DNA of 64,000 nucleotides from RGIG3701 sp031553595 (GTDB taxonomy: Bacteria > Planctomycetota > Planctomycetia > Pirellulales > Thermoguttaceae), in NCBI GenBank assembly GCA_031553595.1, contig JAVBLI010000025.1:17026-81025 (forward strand). Direction: 5' to 3'. Positions 8,345 to 16,140 of the stretch are shown here, piece after piece. The position numbers and the translations under genes were made by a program. The notes under the pieces were generated by a model that was not told the origin of the DNA, did not search any database, and saw only the letters and a program-made list of their open reading frames with translations. Position 1 is the stretch's first letter; every line of letters begins with the position of its first letter.

Positions 8345-9883
8345 CTAAAGCGGCAGAAATCCCGTTTTTTCCACGTAATCCTGCCCTTCCGGCGAGAGAA
8401 ACCATTCCGCCAGCGCCGCCGCGTGCGGGTTTTCCGTGCCGGTGGTGATGATCACCACATCTTGCGAAAGCGGGTAGGTGCCGTCATGCACGTTCTCCGC
8501 CGTGGGCATCACGCCGTCCACCGCGAGGATTTTCACCTGAGGGGAAGCCGTTTCATGGATGGCATAGTGCCGAAACGTGTATCCCAGCGCGCCCTCATAA
8601 CACCGGAACGCCGCGACACATTTTACACTGCCCTGCGAGTGCCCCAGATCATACTCCTCCCGAATCACGGGCCGCAGCGGCACGCCGTTCATCATCCGCA
8701 GCATGGCTTTCTGGCTCCCACCCGTCCAATGCGGTCTCTGAAACGCCAGGATGTATTCACCGTTCTTGCCACCGACCTCCTGCCAGTACCGCGTTTGGCC
8801 GGCGTAAATCTTCCGCAGCTCATCCTGCGTCAGGCTGTTCACTGGATTCCGGGCGTCCACGAAAAACACCAGCGCCTCGCGTGCCACCGGCGTCACGGTC
8901 AGCATTTTCCCGGGTTGCGTCATTTTTTCCATTTCCGCGTCCGTCGGCCGTAGCATGAAAAATAAGTCGTACCCGCCTGTCGGCAGCGGCTGGAAAACTT
9001 CCGGTCGGCAGTCACCGCTGTCCCGCTTTTCATCCACCGCGTTTTGCGCCAGCGTTTCTTTACAAATCGCCCGACACGCCCCGGCATACAGCGAATAAAA
9101 CATCTCTGAGCCGCCCACCTGCGGCGGATTCTCCCTGATTCGCAGCCCCGGCGACTCCGGCTCCACGACCGATTTTTCCTCGAGAATGCTCGGCGTACCG
9201 CCATGCCAGGAAGCGTAATCCTCCCTCACGACGATCGTACCCGGCTCCGCTTTTCCAAGCACCTCACGCCGTGCGAGGTCTCGCGCCTGACCGATCGCGA
9301 TTATCATGCATGCCGTCACCGCCAGCACCGCCCCCGCGCCCCATCCCATTCCGCGTGACGATTCTTTCGAGAAGTGTGCCAGAAACACCATTCCCGCCCC
9401 CGCCATCACCAGTGCCGCCATGATCAGCAGCGAGTTAAACGGCATCTCCGTCCCGCTCCAGCCCGCGAGCTCTTCCGTTATCTGCAAATATGTCCCGCAC
9501 GCCCAGTACTGCGGGCCGCACCAAAGCGCATGCGTTCCCCGGCCTTCCCCCGTGGCCCCCGTCCACGTCACCGCCGCCGCCACGACCAGCATCCAAAGCA
9601 CCGGCACGAACAGGGGCAAGTACCGCAAGAGCCAATTCCGCGGAATCTCGCCTTCTCGTGCCGCCCGCGCTAAGCCCTTCACATACCGCCACGCAAGCCA
9701 CAGCATGACGATAATCGCCGCGTTCGCCATCACCACCAGCGGCCCGGCGTACCAAAACAAGTCGCCGATATTCGTGAGGTAAATAAACAGCCCCAAAAGC
9801 GTCACCGGCAGCGACAGCACCAGCCCCGGCAGCATCCACGCCCAGAACGTCAGCAACAAAAAATACCACACGTCATTTTTCAT
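8345..9883 (-). CDS. Membrane-anchored PstS-like substrate-binding protein
   Basis: A 512-residue fusion. Residues 1 to about 210 hold five predicted membrane helices, with the marker EGEIPRNWLLRYLPLF between helices 2 and 3. The rest is a periplasmic-binding-protein domain of the phosphate-binding PstS type (VTPVAREALVFFVD, NPVNSLTQDELRKIYAG, LSQDVVIITT, ENPHAAALAEWFLSPEGQ). An odd number of helices puts the binding domain outside the cytoplasm. No PstC, PstA or PstB is adjacent, so it may sense rather than feed a transporter; the ligand (phosphate, molybdate or tungstate) is unknown. It is the last gene of a four-gene operon and a paralogue of the gene at 11378-12925. GAGGAATAAGGA precedes the ATG. 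Confidence 0.75.
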   Translation of the reverse strand: MKNDVWYFLLLTFWAWMLPGLVLSLPVTLLGLFIYLTNIGDLFWYAGPLVVMANAAIIVMLWLAWRYVKGLARAAREGEIPRNWLLRYLPLFVPVLWMLVVAAAVTWTGATGEGRGTHALWCGPQYWACGTYLQITEELAGWSGTEMPFNSLLIMAALVMAGAGMVFLAHFSKESSRGMGWGAGAVLAVTACMIIAIGQARDLARREVLGKAEPGTIVVREDYASWHGGTPSILEEKSVVEPESPGLRIRENPPQVGGSEMFYSLYAGACRAICKETLAQNAVDEKRDSGDCRPEVFQPLPTGGYDLFFMLRPTDAEMEKMTQPGKMLTVTPVAREALVFFVDARNPVNSLTQDELRKIYAGQTRYWQEVGGKNGEYILAFQRPHWTGGSQKAMLRMMNGVPLRPVIREEYDLGHSQGSVKCVAAFRCYEGALGYTFRHYAIHETASPQVKILAVDGVMPTAENVHDGTYPLSQDVVIITTGTENPHAAALAEWFLSPEGQDYVEKTGFLPL

Positions 9884-9909
9884 TCCTTATTCCTCACTTC
9901 TAATTTCCC

Positions 9910-10734
9910 CTACCGGTGGTAGAAAAATCCCCGCACCTCGATTCCATACATCTCCGCCAGCTCATAAAACCGCGTTTCGACCGCCTCCCACGCCTCCTGA
10001 CTGCGGACTTCCCGCTCAAACCGCGGACGCACGGCCCGGTCATACGCCGCCACCGCGCGGAGAATCTGCGGCATGTTTCCGCAACGGGTGTTTAGCGTCT
10101 CGCCGTAAACGTAATCCACCAGCCCCTCCAACTGCGGGAAAATCGCGTCCAGATCCGTCACCCCCGGCAAAATCGGCCCGATGAACGCAAAGGTCGCGAT
10201 GTCCTCCTCGCGCAGCCGCTTTAATGCCGCGATCCGCTGACGAATCGGCGCACACCGCGGCTCCAGAATCCGCCGCGCCCGTTCATCCGTCAGGGCGATC
10301 GAAAACCCCACCTCCGCGCCGGGAATTTGCCGCAACAAATCCACATCCCGCAGCACGAGGTCCGATTTCGTGAGAATCGACACACCAAACGGCAGCAGGG
10401 GCAGGGCGGCGACGATGCGGTGGAGGATGCCGCGCATGAGTTTATATCGGCTTTCCACCGGCTGATACGCGTCCGTGGCACTCCCGAAAAACGCCCCTTC
10501 ACCCGGCTTCACCCGCCGAAAATCCGCCTCAAACGCGGCCACGGCATTCGCCTTCACATCCACGAACTCCCCCCATGGCTCATCATGCCCCGTGAACCGC
10601 CGCATGAAACACGCGTAACAATACACGCACGCGTGCTGGCACCCGACATACGGATTCACCGTGTACCCGTGCTCCGACAATTTACTGCGCGTCAGCAGAT
10701 GCTGCGCTTCTATTTCCCGCAATTCCACCTTCAC
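9910..10734 (-). CDS. Radical SAM protein, spore-photoproduct-lyase-like (COG1533 type)
   Basis: A 274-residue cytoplasmic enzyme with the radical SAM cluster motif C32-x3-C36-x2-C39 in GCQHACVYCYACFM, followed by RFTGHDEPWGEFVDVK and FGSATDAYQP. This layout is typical of the SplB/COG1533 group, whose substrates are mostly unknown; true spore photoproduct lyase is unlikely in a non-sporulating lineage. I place the start at the GTG at 10734, overlapping the upstream stop by 4 bases (GTGA); a longer ORF to 11004 would lie inside the upstream gene in another frame. Being embedded between the membrane-binding-protein paralogues is unexplained: it may modify something they share, or simply be co-transcribed. 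Confidence 0.8.
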   Translation of the reverse strand: MKVELREIEAQHLLTRSKLSEHGYTVNPYVGCQHACVYCYACFMRRFTGHDEPWGEFVDVKANAVAAFEADFRRVKPGEGAFFGSATDAYQPVESRYKLMRGILHRIVAALPLLPFGVSILTKSDLVLRDVDLLRQIPGAEVGFSIALTDERARRILEPRCAPIRQRIAALKRLREEDIATFAFIGPILPGVTDLDAIFPQLEGLVDYVYGETLNTRCGNMPQILRAVAAYDRAVRPRFEREVRSQEAWEAVETRFYELAEMYGIEVRGFFYHR

Positions 10735-11381
10735 CTCCACGCGCCCAGCCACGCTTCCCCCACGCCCAGACCCTGGATCAGCAGTCCAAGCCCCACCGCC
10801 ATCAGCAGCAGCACGCTCACCGCCCGCACCGCGCCGGTGGTGCGTTCTCTGGCGACGTACCGGATAAACACCATCCCCGCTACGACCATTATCAGCGAAG
10901 CGTAAATCAGGGACATCTGGCACGGGGCCCCATCCTCCGCACGAAAGCCGTCGCGCAACCCATACAAAATCCCCCACGGGAGGTACGGGAGATACGGAAC
11001 CCATAAGAATCCGCCGAGCGTGCCGGTTATCGGCGGGTTCAGCTTTTCATAAAAGTGATTCGCCAGTGCACACAGATGATAAAACACCGGCAGCAGCAAC
11101 GGCAAATACCGCAGGAGCCAGTCCCGGGGGATTTCGCCGTCCTCGGCATCCGCCACAAATTCCCGCGCGTACCGCACAAAACCCACTACCAACAGACCAT
11201 ATCCGGCCATGATCGCCCCGAAAAATAACAGCCACGCAGCCGACCCGGGAACCCTGACCATCACCCCCACCGTCCCCGCCAGCCCCAGCACCACCCCCGG
11301 CAGCATCCACGCCCAGAATGTCAGCGGCAAAAAATACAGCAGCAGATAATCCCCCAGCATTTTCGCTTTTTCATTTTTCAT
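10731..11381 (-). CDS. Membrane protein related to the N-terminal domain of the flanking PstS-like proteins
   Basis: A 216-residue integral membrane protein with about five hydrophobic helices. It shares the start (LPLTFWAWMLPGVVLGL) and the loop DGEIPRDWLLRYLPLL with the two larger proteins of the operon but ends after the last helix, with no binding domain. It could be a partner subunit or a paralogue that lost its binding domain. ATG at 11381 overlaps the upstream stop (ATGA), and its own stop overlaps the radical SAM start (GTGA), so it is translated in step with both. An alternative start at 11453 would overlap the upstream gene by 76 bases and is rejected. Confidence 0.65.
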   Translation of the reverse strand: MKNEKAKMLGDYLLLYFLPLTFWAWMLPGVVLGLAGTVGVMVRVPGSAAWLLFFGAIMAGYGLLVVGFVRYAREFVADAEDGEIPRDWLLRYLPLLLPVFYHLCALANHFYEKLNPPITGTLGGFLWVPYLPYLPWGILYGLRDGFRAEDGAPCQMSLIYASLIMVVAGMVFIRYVARERTTGAVRAVSVLLLMAVGLGLLIQGLGVGEAWLGAWR

Positions 11382-12925
11382 TCCGCATTCCTTCTCATTC
11401 CCACATATCCGGCTTTCTCCACCAGCATCTGCCCCTGCGGCGATAAAAACCACGCCACGAGTGCCGCCACGTGCGGGTTTTCACTACCCGCGGTGACGAT
11501 CATCACGTCTTCCGTCAGCGGATACACGCCGTTACGCACATTTTCCACCGTAGGCTGCACGCCATCCACCGCCAGCAGCCGCACGCCGGCATCCGCGGCC
11601 ATTCCCTGCACATAAAAGCGGAAGGAATATCCCAGCGAATTTCCATAATTCCGGTAATCGGCTACCCGGTTCACGATTCCGCGCATGGAAACCTGATACT
11701 CTTCCCGCAGCGGCTCCGCCAGCGCCGCATCTCCCATCACGCGCAGCATGGCCGTCTGACTTCCGGACCCCGCCGGCCGCTGGAACGGCAAAATCTTTTC
11801 GTGCGTCCCGCCCACCTCACTCCACCGCGTGATTTTCTTCGCGTAAATTTCCTGAATTTGCGTTACGCTCAAATTTTCCACCGGGTTTATCCTGCTGACG
11901 AAAAACACGAACGCCTCGCGCCCGATGGGAGTTACGGTGAGTTTTTTTCCAGCCTCCGCCGCCTCTACAATTTGCGCGTCCGAGGGCCGAAACATGAACG
12001 CCATGTCCGCGTCCCCGTTCATCAGGGCCGAGAACGCCTGCGGCGATGTGCCCCCTGTAAGCAATTTTTCGTTCCCCACGCTCCGCCGGTCCACATTTTC
12101 ATAAATCCCCTCCACGGCCGCCGCTGCCAGCGGGTAAAACGAAATCGCCGCGTAAATTTTCGGATGCCCCGCCGCGATTTTCAACTCCGGTGCCGCGATT
12201 TTCACGAGCTGATTCCCTGCCGAAAACGGCTCATACTCGGAAAGCTCCGTATGCTCAGCCATCCAGTCCCGGTATGGGAAAGTCATGCGTCTGCCTTCCG
12301 TAACCACCGCGACACCGGCTGCCCGCTTCGCCAGAACATGCGCCCGCAGGTCCGAATACGCCACGCAGCATGCCACCGCCACACACGCGAAGATGCCGGT
12401 AAGAATCCCCACACCCCGCAGGCGATTTTCCACCGGCGGCGCATTTTTCGCAAAAAATACCGTCATCCCCGCCGCCAGCGCCAGCGAAACCGTAATCGCC
12501 GGCCAAAGCGTGCCAAACGCCGCGTCCGGCCCTCCCAGGTACGTCTGGAAAATGTCCAGCGCAAACGTCCACACAAAAAAATGCGGCATGGAACCCATCA
12601 CCGCATATAATGACTCCTCACGCGAAAACTGCGCAAGATAAGTCACCGCCGCCAGCACGGCCAGATAATAAAACGCCGGCAAATACCACGGCGAATAACG
12701 CGTCAGACAGTCCCCCGGCACCATCCTCACCGCGCCGGCTTTCTTCAAAACCCGTAAATAACGCCGAAAAACAAAAATGATCCAACCGCTGAGCAGCACC
12801 AGCGGCACCGCCACCACCGCCGCCGGCGTAATACAAAACGGCAGCGCCGCCAGCCCCGCCAGCATCACCGCCGGTAACCCCAGCGCCCACAGCAGAGCAA
12901 AAATAAAATAACGCAGTGGATTCAT
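11378..12925 (-). CDS. Membrane-anchored PstS-like substrate-binding protein, first gene of operon
   Basis: A 515-residue paralogue of the protein encoded at 8345-9883: five N-terminal helices, then a PstS-like domain with TVTPIGREAFVFFVSRINPV, LSVTQIQEIYAKKITRW, FQRPAGSGSQTAMLRVMG and ENPHVAALVAWFLSPQGQ. The SGSQTAM(L/F) segment is the typical anion-contact region of PstS proteins. GGGGGAAAC precedes the ATG. It heads the operon 11378-12925, 10731-11381, 9910-10734, 8345-9883, where three junctions are 4-bp overlaps or gaps under 30 bases. The absence of permease and ATPase genes makes a sensory or surface-scavenging role possible; this is inference. Confidence 0.75.
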   Translation of the reverse strand: MNPLRYFIFALLWALGLPAVMLAGLAALPFCITPAAVVAVPLVLLSGWIIFVFRRYLRVLKKAGAVRMVPGDCLTRYSPWYLPAFYYLAVLAAVTYLAQFSREESLYAVMGSMPHFFVWTFALDIFQTYLGGPDAAFGTLWPAITVSLALAAGMTVFFAKNAPPVENRLRGVGILTGIFACVAVACCVAYSDLRAHVLAKRAAGVAVVTEGRRMTFPYRDWMAEHTELSEYEPFSAGNQLVKIAAPELKIAAGHPKIYAAISFYPLAAAAVEGIYENVDRRSVGNEKLLTGGTSPQAFSALMNGDADMAFMFRPSDAQIVEAAEAGKKLTVTPIGREAFVFFVSRINPVENLSVTQIQEIYAKKITRWSEVGGTHEKILPFQRPAGSGSQTAMLRVMGDAALAEPLREEYQVSMRGIVNRVADYRNYGNSLGYSFRFYVQGMAADAGVRLLAVDGVQPTVENVRNGVYPLTEDVMIVTAGSENPHVAALVAWFLSPQGQMLVEKAGYVGMRRNAE

Positions 12926-12942
12926 GTTTCCCCCTTATTCAC

Positions 12943-13090
12943 GAAACAGCAGCCGGGAATGAAGCGAAGCGGAATGACCGGATCGAAGTGAGAAAATTCC
13001 GGCTATTTTACCCGGTCTCTCCGCGTCACTGTGTTCCGCTCCATTCCCAGCTACTGGCCCTGCGGATACATCCATTTAATATCTGCTCTA
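12943..13090. repeat. Palindromic element, copy 3, with right terminal flank
   Basis: Core at 12943-13056 with an AATGA-type left arm and a TCACTGTG-type right arm. The flank to 13090 ends in TGCTCTA, the same terminus as the complete copy at 26193-26375. On the minus strand this terminus (TAGAGCA) contains the stop codon of the acylphosphatase gene. Confidence 0.88.
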
Positions 13091-13357
13091 ATACCGGATC
13101 GAGAACCCGGCGAACTCCCCCGTGGGTGGGCCCTCCAACATTTCCTCCCGCGCGATGTGGCCGCCCATACGGTCACGCAGCGCTTCAAGAAAACGCTCCA
13201 CTTCCCGTCCGTCCCCCTCCACCACCAGCTCCACGCTCCCGTCGCGCAGGTTGCGGACATACCCCGTCACGCCGAATCCGCGGGCGACGCCGCAAGTCGT
13301 GTAACGGAATCCGACGCCCTGGACGGCGCCGAAAAAATGGATGGTTTTACGCTTCAT
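13088..13357 (-). CDS. acyP: Acylphosphatase
   Basis: An 89-residue cytoplasmic enzyme that hydrolyses acyl phosphates such as carbamoyl- and acetyl-phosphate. It has the signature GAVQGVGFR with the catalytic Arg, and GYVRNLRDGSVEL with the catalytic Asn. Length and both motifs match the family. The gene lies 19 bases after the fliM-like gene and is probably co-transcribed with it. Its TAG stop is the first triplet of the terminal TAGAGCA of a palindromic element. Confidence 0.95.
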   Translation of the reverse strand: MKRKTIHFFGAVQGVGFRYTTCGVARGFGVTGYVRNLRDGSVELVVEGDGREVERFLEALRDRMGGHIAREEMLEGPPTGEFAGFSIRY

Positions 13358-13376
13358 AGGTTTTTGAGATTAAGCG

Positions 13377-14327
13377 TTATAGAATCCGAAAAACTTTCCG
13401 CTGGCCGAATTTTCCGGGGGCCGCGACGAATTTTTCGGTCCCTTCCACCAGTACGCTGAATTCCGTCTCCGCGTTCCGGTTCAGATGGATGACGTCTCCC
13501 AGATGCCAGTCCAGCAGGTCGCGCGGGCCGACGGTTCCGCCGCGCATCTGGACGGAAACATCCACCAGCGAGGTCCGCAGCGCCTCGGCGATTTCCAGCC
13601 CGGGGTCAGGAATTTTCGCCGCCTGAGTCACCGCCGGCTCCGCATTCTTCTCAGATTCACACGGTTTTTCGACTCTTTTCCGCCGCCGGAGTTTCTTCGG
13701 CCGGGCCGTCTCCAACTCCTGGTGCCGGTCAAGCAGCCGCTGGACGCACGCCGCGGGGAATGCCAGCGCCGTCATGCCGGAGACGTGAAACAGCGAAAAG
13801 CTGTAATTCAGCATCACGAAATGCTCCTGGAACTCCACGTCTTCCAGGTGCGTGCCCTGAAACCTCACGGGGAACAGCGGCCGCCATGCATCCTCCAGGC
13901 CCCGGCACACCGCGTCCATCACCCGCCCGAAAAGCTTTTCCTCCAGAGCCGTCATTTCCACGCGGGATTCAAAACGCCGCACTCCGTCCGTAATCTCCGC
14001 CCCCAGCAGCCGATCCAGTACCGGTGAGACGACCGTTTCCGAAAAATTCATGTAAATCGGCGGCCAAACATCCTGATTTCCGCCGTCAGAATCTTCGCCA
14101 TCTGCTGTAAACACCCTATTTTCCACAGAACTTGGCGTCACCGCCAGCACGAAAGAATTTCGCGCGAGAAAGTCTTGAAATTTCCGCTGCTCCACACCCC
14201 GGTAATTCACCATCACCTCCGTCCGCAGCATGATGGACAGACTCTGTTCCAGCGTCCGCCCCATCTCCGCGTAAAAGGCGGCGAATGTTTCCAGTTCGGG
14301 TTTCGAAAACCGCCGTGAAATGTTCAT
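13377..14327 (-). CDS. FliM-like flagellar switch protein, isolated
   Basis: A 316-residue protein resembling FliM: a central domain with a YRGVEQRKFQDFLARNSFVL-like segment and ESRVEMTALEEKLFGRVMDA, a basic linker (RPKKLRRRKR) and a C-terminal SpoA/FliN-like domain with LVDVSVQMRGGTVGPRDLL and GDVIHLNRN. In flagellated cells FliM sits in the cytoplasmic C-ring, binds phospho-CheY and sets rotation direction. The start at 14327 follows AAGGAAG; a longer frame to 14513 translates the hairpin array and is rejected. No other flagellar or chemotaxis gene is in the window, so it may belong to a dispersed flagellar set or have been repurposed. The first residues carry no obvious CheY-binding peptide. 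Confidence 0.7.
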   Translation of the reverse strand: MNISRRFSKPELETFAAFYAEMGRTLEQSLSIMLRTEVMVNYRGVEQRKFQDFLARNSFVLAVTPSSVENRVFTADGEDSDGGNQDVWPPIYMNFSETVVSPVLDRLLGAEITDGVRRFESRVEMTALEEKLFGRVMDAVCRGLEDAWRPLFPVRFQGTHLEDVEFQEHFVMLNYSFSLFHVSGMTALAFPAACVQRLLDRHQELETARPKKLRRRKRVEKPCESEKNAEPAVTQAAKIPDPGLEIAEALRTSLVDVSVQMRGGTVGPRDLLDWHLGDVIHLNRNAETEFSVLVEGTEKFVAAPGKFGQRKVFRIL

Positions 14328-14343
14328 CTTCCTTGACCTCTGC

Positions 14344-14527
14344 TGCCGAAATGGCAGGTGAAACGGCACTCCGTGCCTGGTGAATCGCCGTGAAAACGGC
14401 TGGTGAAACGCTGCCAGGGCAGCCGGTGAATACTTATATGCCGTGTTTTCATGATAAATCACATCTTTCACCAGCCTGAAAGGCGATTCACCAGGCACCC
14501 CGTGCCGATTCACCAGCCCGGCAGGGC
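14344..14527. repeat. Array of seven mini-hairpins with conserved linkers
   Basis: Between proA and the fliM-like gene, seven perfect hairpins of 11-14 nt (14344-14356, 14365-14377, 14387-14400, 14410-14423, 14474-14484, 14494-14506, 14516-14527) are separated by 8-9-nt linkers TGGTGAAWC in the left half and its reverse complement GWTTCACCA in the right half, around a 40-nt AT-rich centre. The last hairpin abuts the proA stop codon. The stem sequences differ but all are paired. Confidence 0.9.
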
Positions 14528-15802
14528 TTACTCCCGCACCTGCCCTTTTCCGTACACCACGTACTTATAACTCGTCAATTCCTCCAGTCCGCAGGGCCCG
14601 CGGGCGTGAAATTTGTCGGTCGAAATGCCGATTTCCGCCCCGAGGCCGAATTCGCCGCCATCATTAAACCGGGTGCTGGCGTTTACGATAACCGCACTGC
14701 TATCTACACGTGTGCAAAATTCCCGCGCGGCGTTTAAGTCCTGCGTAATAATCGCTTCCGTGTGCCGGGAACTGTACTCATTAATGTGCGTAATCGCTTC
14801 ATCCAGAGAATTGACGATTTTACACGAAATTTTCGGGGCGAGATACTCCGCACGGAAATCAGCGTCAGTCGCCGTTTGCGCCGCGGGCACGAGCCGGCAG
14901 GTTTCGGCGTCTCCGAAAATCTCCACGCCGTGCTCCAACAGCGCGGCTACGACCGCCGGAAACGCCGTCCCCAGCGCGTCCCGGTGCACGACCAGCGACT
15001 CCGCGGCGTTACAGACGCCCATCCGCTGGCATTTCGCGTTCAGGACGATTTCCCGGGCCATCTGCGGATCCGCGGACGCGTCAAGATAAACGTGACAATT
15101 TCCGTCAAAATGCTTAATGACCGGCATTTTCGCCTCCGCACACACCCGGCGGATGAGCCCCTCCCCGCCGCGGGGGATGCACACGTCAATGTACTGGGAG
15201 AGCTTCAAAAGTTCGCCGACGGCCGCGCGGTCCGTGGTTTCGACCAACTGGGCCGCGTCGCGGGGGATGCTTACATCCTGGGCCGCATCCGCCAGCACCT
15301 GCGCAATGGCGAGGCTGGAGTGAAACGCCTCTTTCCCGCCACGTAAAATCACCGCGTTTCCGCTCTTTATACACAGCGCCGCGGCATCCGCCGTGACGTT
15401 CGGCCGGGACTCATAAATGAACAGCACCACACCCAGCGGCACCCGCACCTTCATCACCTCCAGCCCGTTCGGCCTGACCTGCGAAGAAATCACATTTCCC
15501 ACCGGATCCGGGAGCATGGCCACCTGTTCCACGGCATCCACGATCTGCTCCATCCGCTCCGGCGTCAGCCGCAGGCGGTCAATTTGGGCGTCCGACAGCC
15601 CGTAATCCGGCGCCGCCTGAATGTCTTTCGCATTCGCGCGCAACACCGTGGAAACGCGCTGGCGGAGGAAGTTGGCCGACTGTCGGAGCCAGTCATTTTT
15701 TTGTTTTCCCGTCACGCTGGCTAGGGCCGCCGCCGCCGCTTTCGCGCGTTGCGCCATTTCCACGCAATACTGTTCCAGATTCTCAAAATGCCGCGAATTC
15801 AT
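14528..15802 (-). CDS. proA: Glutamate-5-semialdehyde dehydrogenase (gamma-glutamyl phosphate reductase)
   Basis: A 424-residue cytoplasmic NADPH-dependent enzyme of proline synthesis, reducing gamma-glutamyl phosphate to glutamate semialdehyde. Family segments are clear: VRVPLGVVLFIYESRPNVT, SGNAVILRGGKEA, CIPRGGEGLI, the catalytic-Cys region NAKCQRMGVCNAAESL, and ASTRFNDGGEFGLGAEIGIS. The ATG at 15802 has AAAGGAAAAATCC upstream; an in-frame start 54 bases earlier lacks one. A promoter lies about 60 bases upstream. proB is not in the window. The stop codon directly touches the mini-hairpin array. Confidence 0.96.
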   Translation of the reverse strand: MNSRHFENLEQYCVEMAQRAKAAAAALASVTGKQKNDWLRQSANFLRQRVSTVLRANAKDIQAAPDYGLSDAQIDRLRLTPERMEQIVDAVEQVAMLPDPVGNVISSQVRPNGLEVMKVRVPLGVVLFIYESRPNVTADAAALCIKSGNAVILRGGKEAFHSSLAIAQVLADAAQDVSIPRDAAQLVETTDRAAVGELLKLSQYIDVCIPRGGEGLIRRVCAEAKMPVIKHFDGNCHVYLDASADPQMAREIVLNAKCQRMGVCNAAESLVVHRDALGTAFPAVVAALLEHGVEIFGDAETCRLVPAAQTATDADFRAEYLAPKISCKIVNSLDEAITHINEYSSRHTEAIITQDLNAAREFCTRVDSSAVIVNASTRFNDGGEFGLGAEIGISTDKFHARGPCGLEELTSYKYVVYGKGQVRE

Positions 15803-15864
15803 GGATTTTTCCTTTCGTTTCCATAAAAAATATTTCGCCGAAGCATAATCACACACACCATTTA

Positions 15865-15893
15865 ATTATCCCAAAAAACGCCCGAAAAGTCAA
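15865..15893 (-). promoter_or_regulatory. Promoter of proA
   Basis: Minus strand TTGACT (15893-15888), a 17-bp spacer and GATAAT (15870-15865). Confidence 0.75.
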
Positions 15894-16006
15894 GGGAGCT
15901 TTCCCCGCCGGGCGGTTTCTGACGAATTATTTTCCCATTAAACTCTGGAAAACATGAGGGATAAACGTGTTTTCGCTGTGCCCAATTTGACTTTTCGCGG
16001 GCAGCG

Positions 16007-16115
16007 GGTAAAGTGAACAAGTGAGCAAGTGAGCAAGTGTGGAGTGAACGAGTGCTGGCGTATGGCCACGTCCCCTCCACTTGCTCACCCTACACCTTAC
16101 ACCCTTTACCTTACA
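16007..16115. repeat. Inverted repeat of GTGAGCAAGT words
   Basis: GTGAGCAAGTGTGGAG (16029-16044) is mirrored by CTCCACTTGCTCAC (16075-16088), and the flanking GTAAAGTG... is mirrored by TACACCCTTTACC. The left arm also holds tandem GAGCAAGT units. It lies upstream of the LamG-like gene. Confidence 0.7.
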
Positions 16116-16140
16116 CTTTTTTCGACCAAGGGGAGAAAAA

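Noticed and set aside
10731..11004. N-terminal extension of the radical SAM protein to 11004
   Set aside because: The extra 90 residues are low-complexity Gly/Arg and lie in another frame of the upstream membrane protein. The GTG at 10734 with a 4-bp overlap gives the family length.
14338..14527. CRISPR-like array between proA and the fliM-like gene
   Set aside because: The repeated 8-9-nt linkers are far too short for CRISPR repeats, the intervening parts are perfect hairpins and not spacers, and no cas gene is present.
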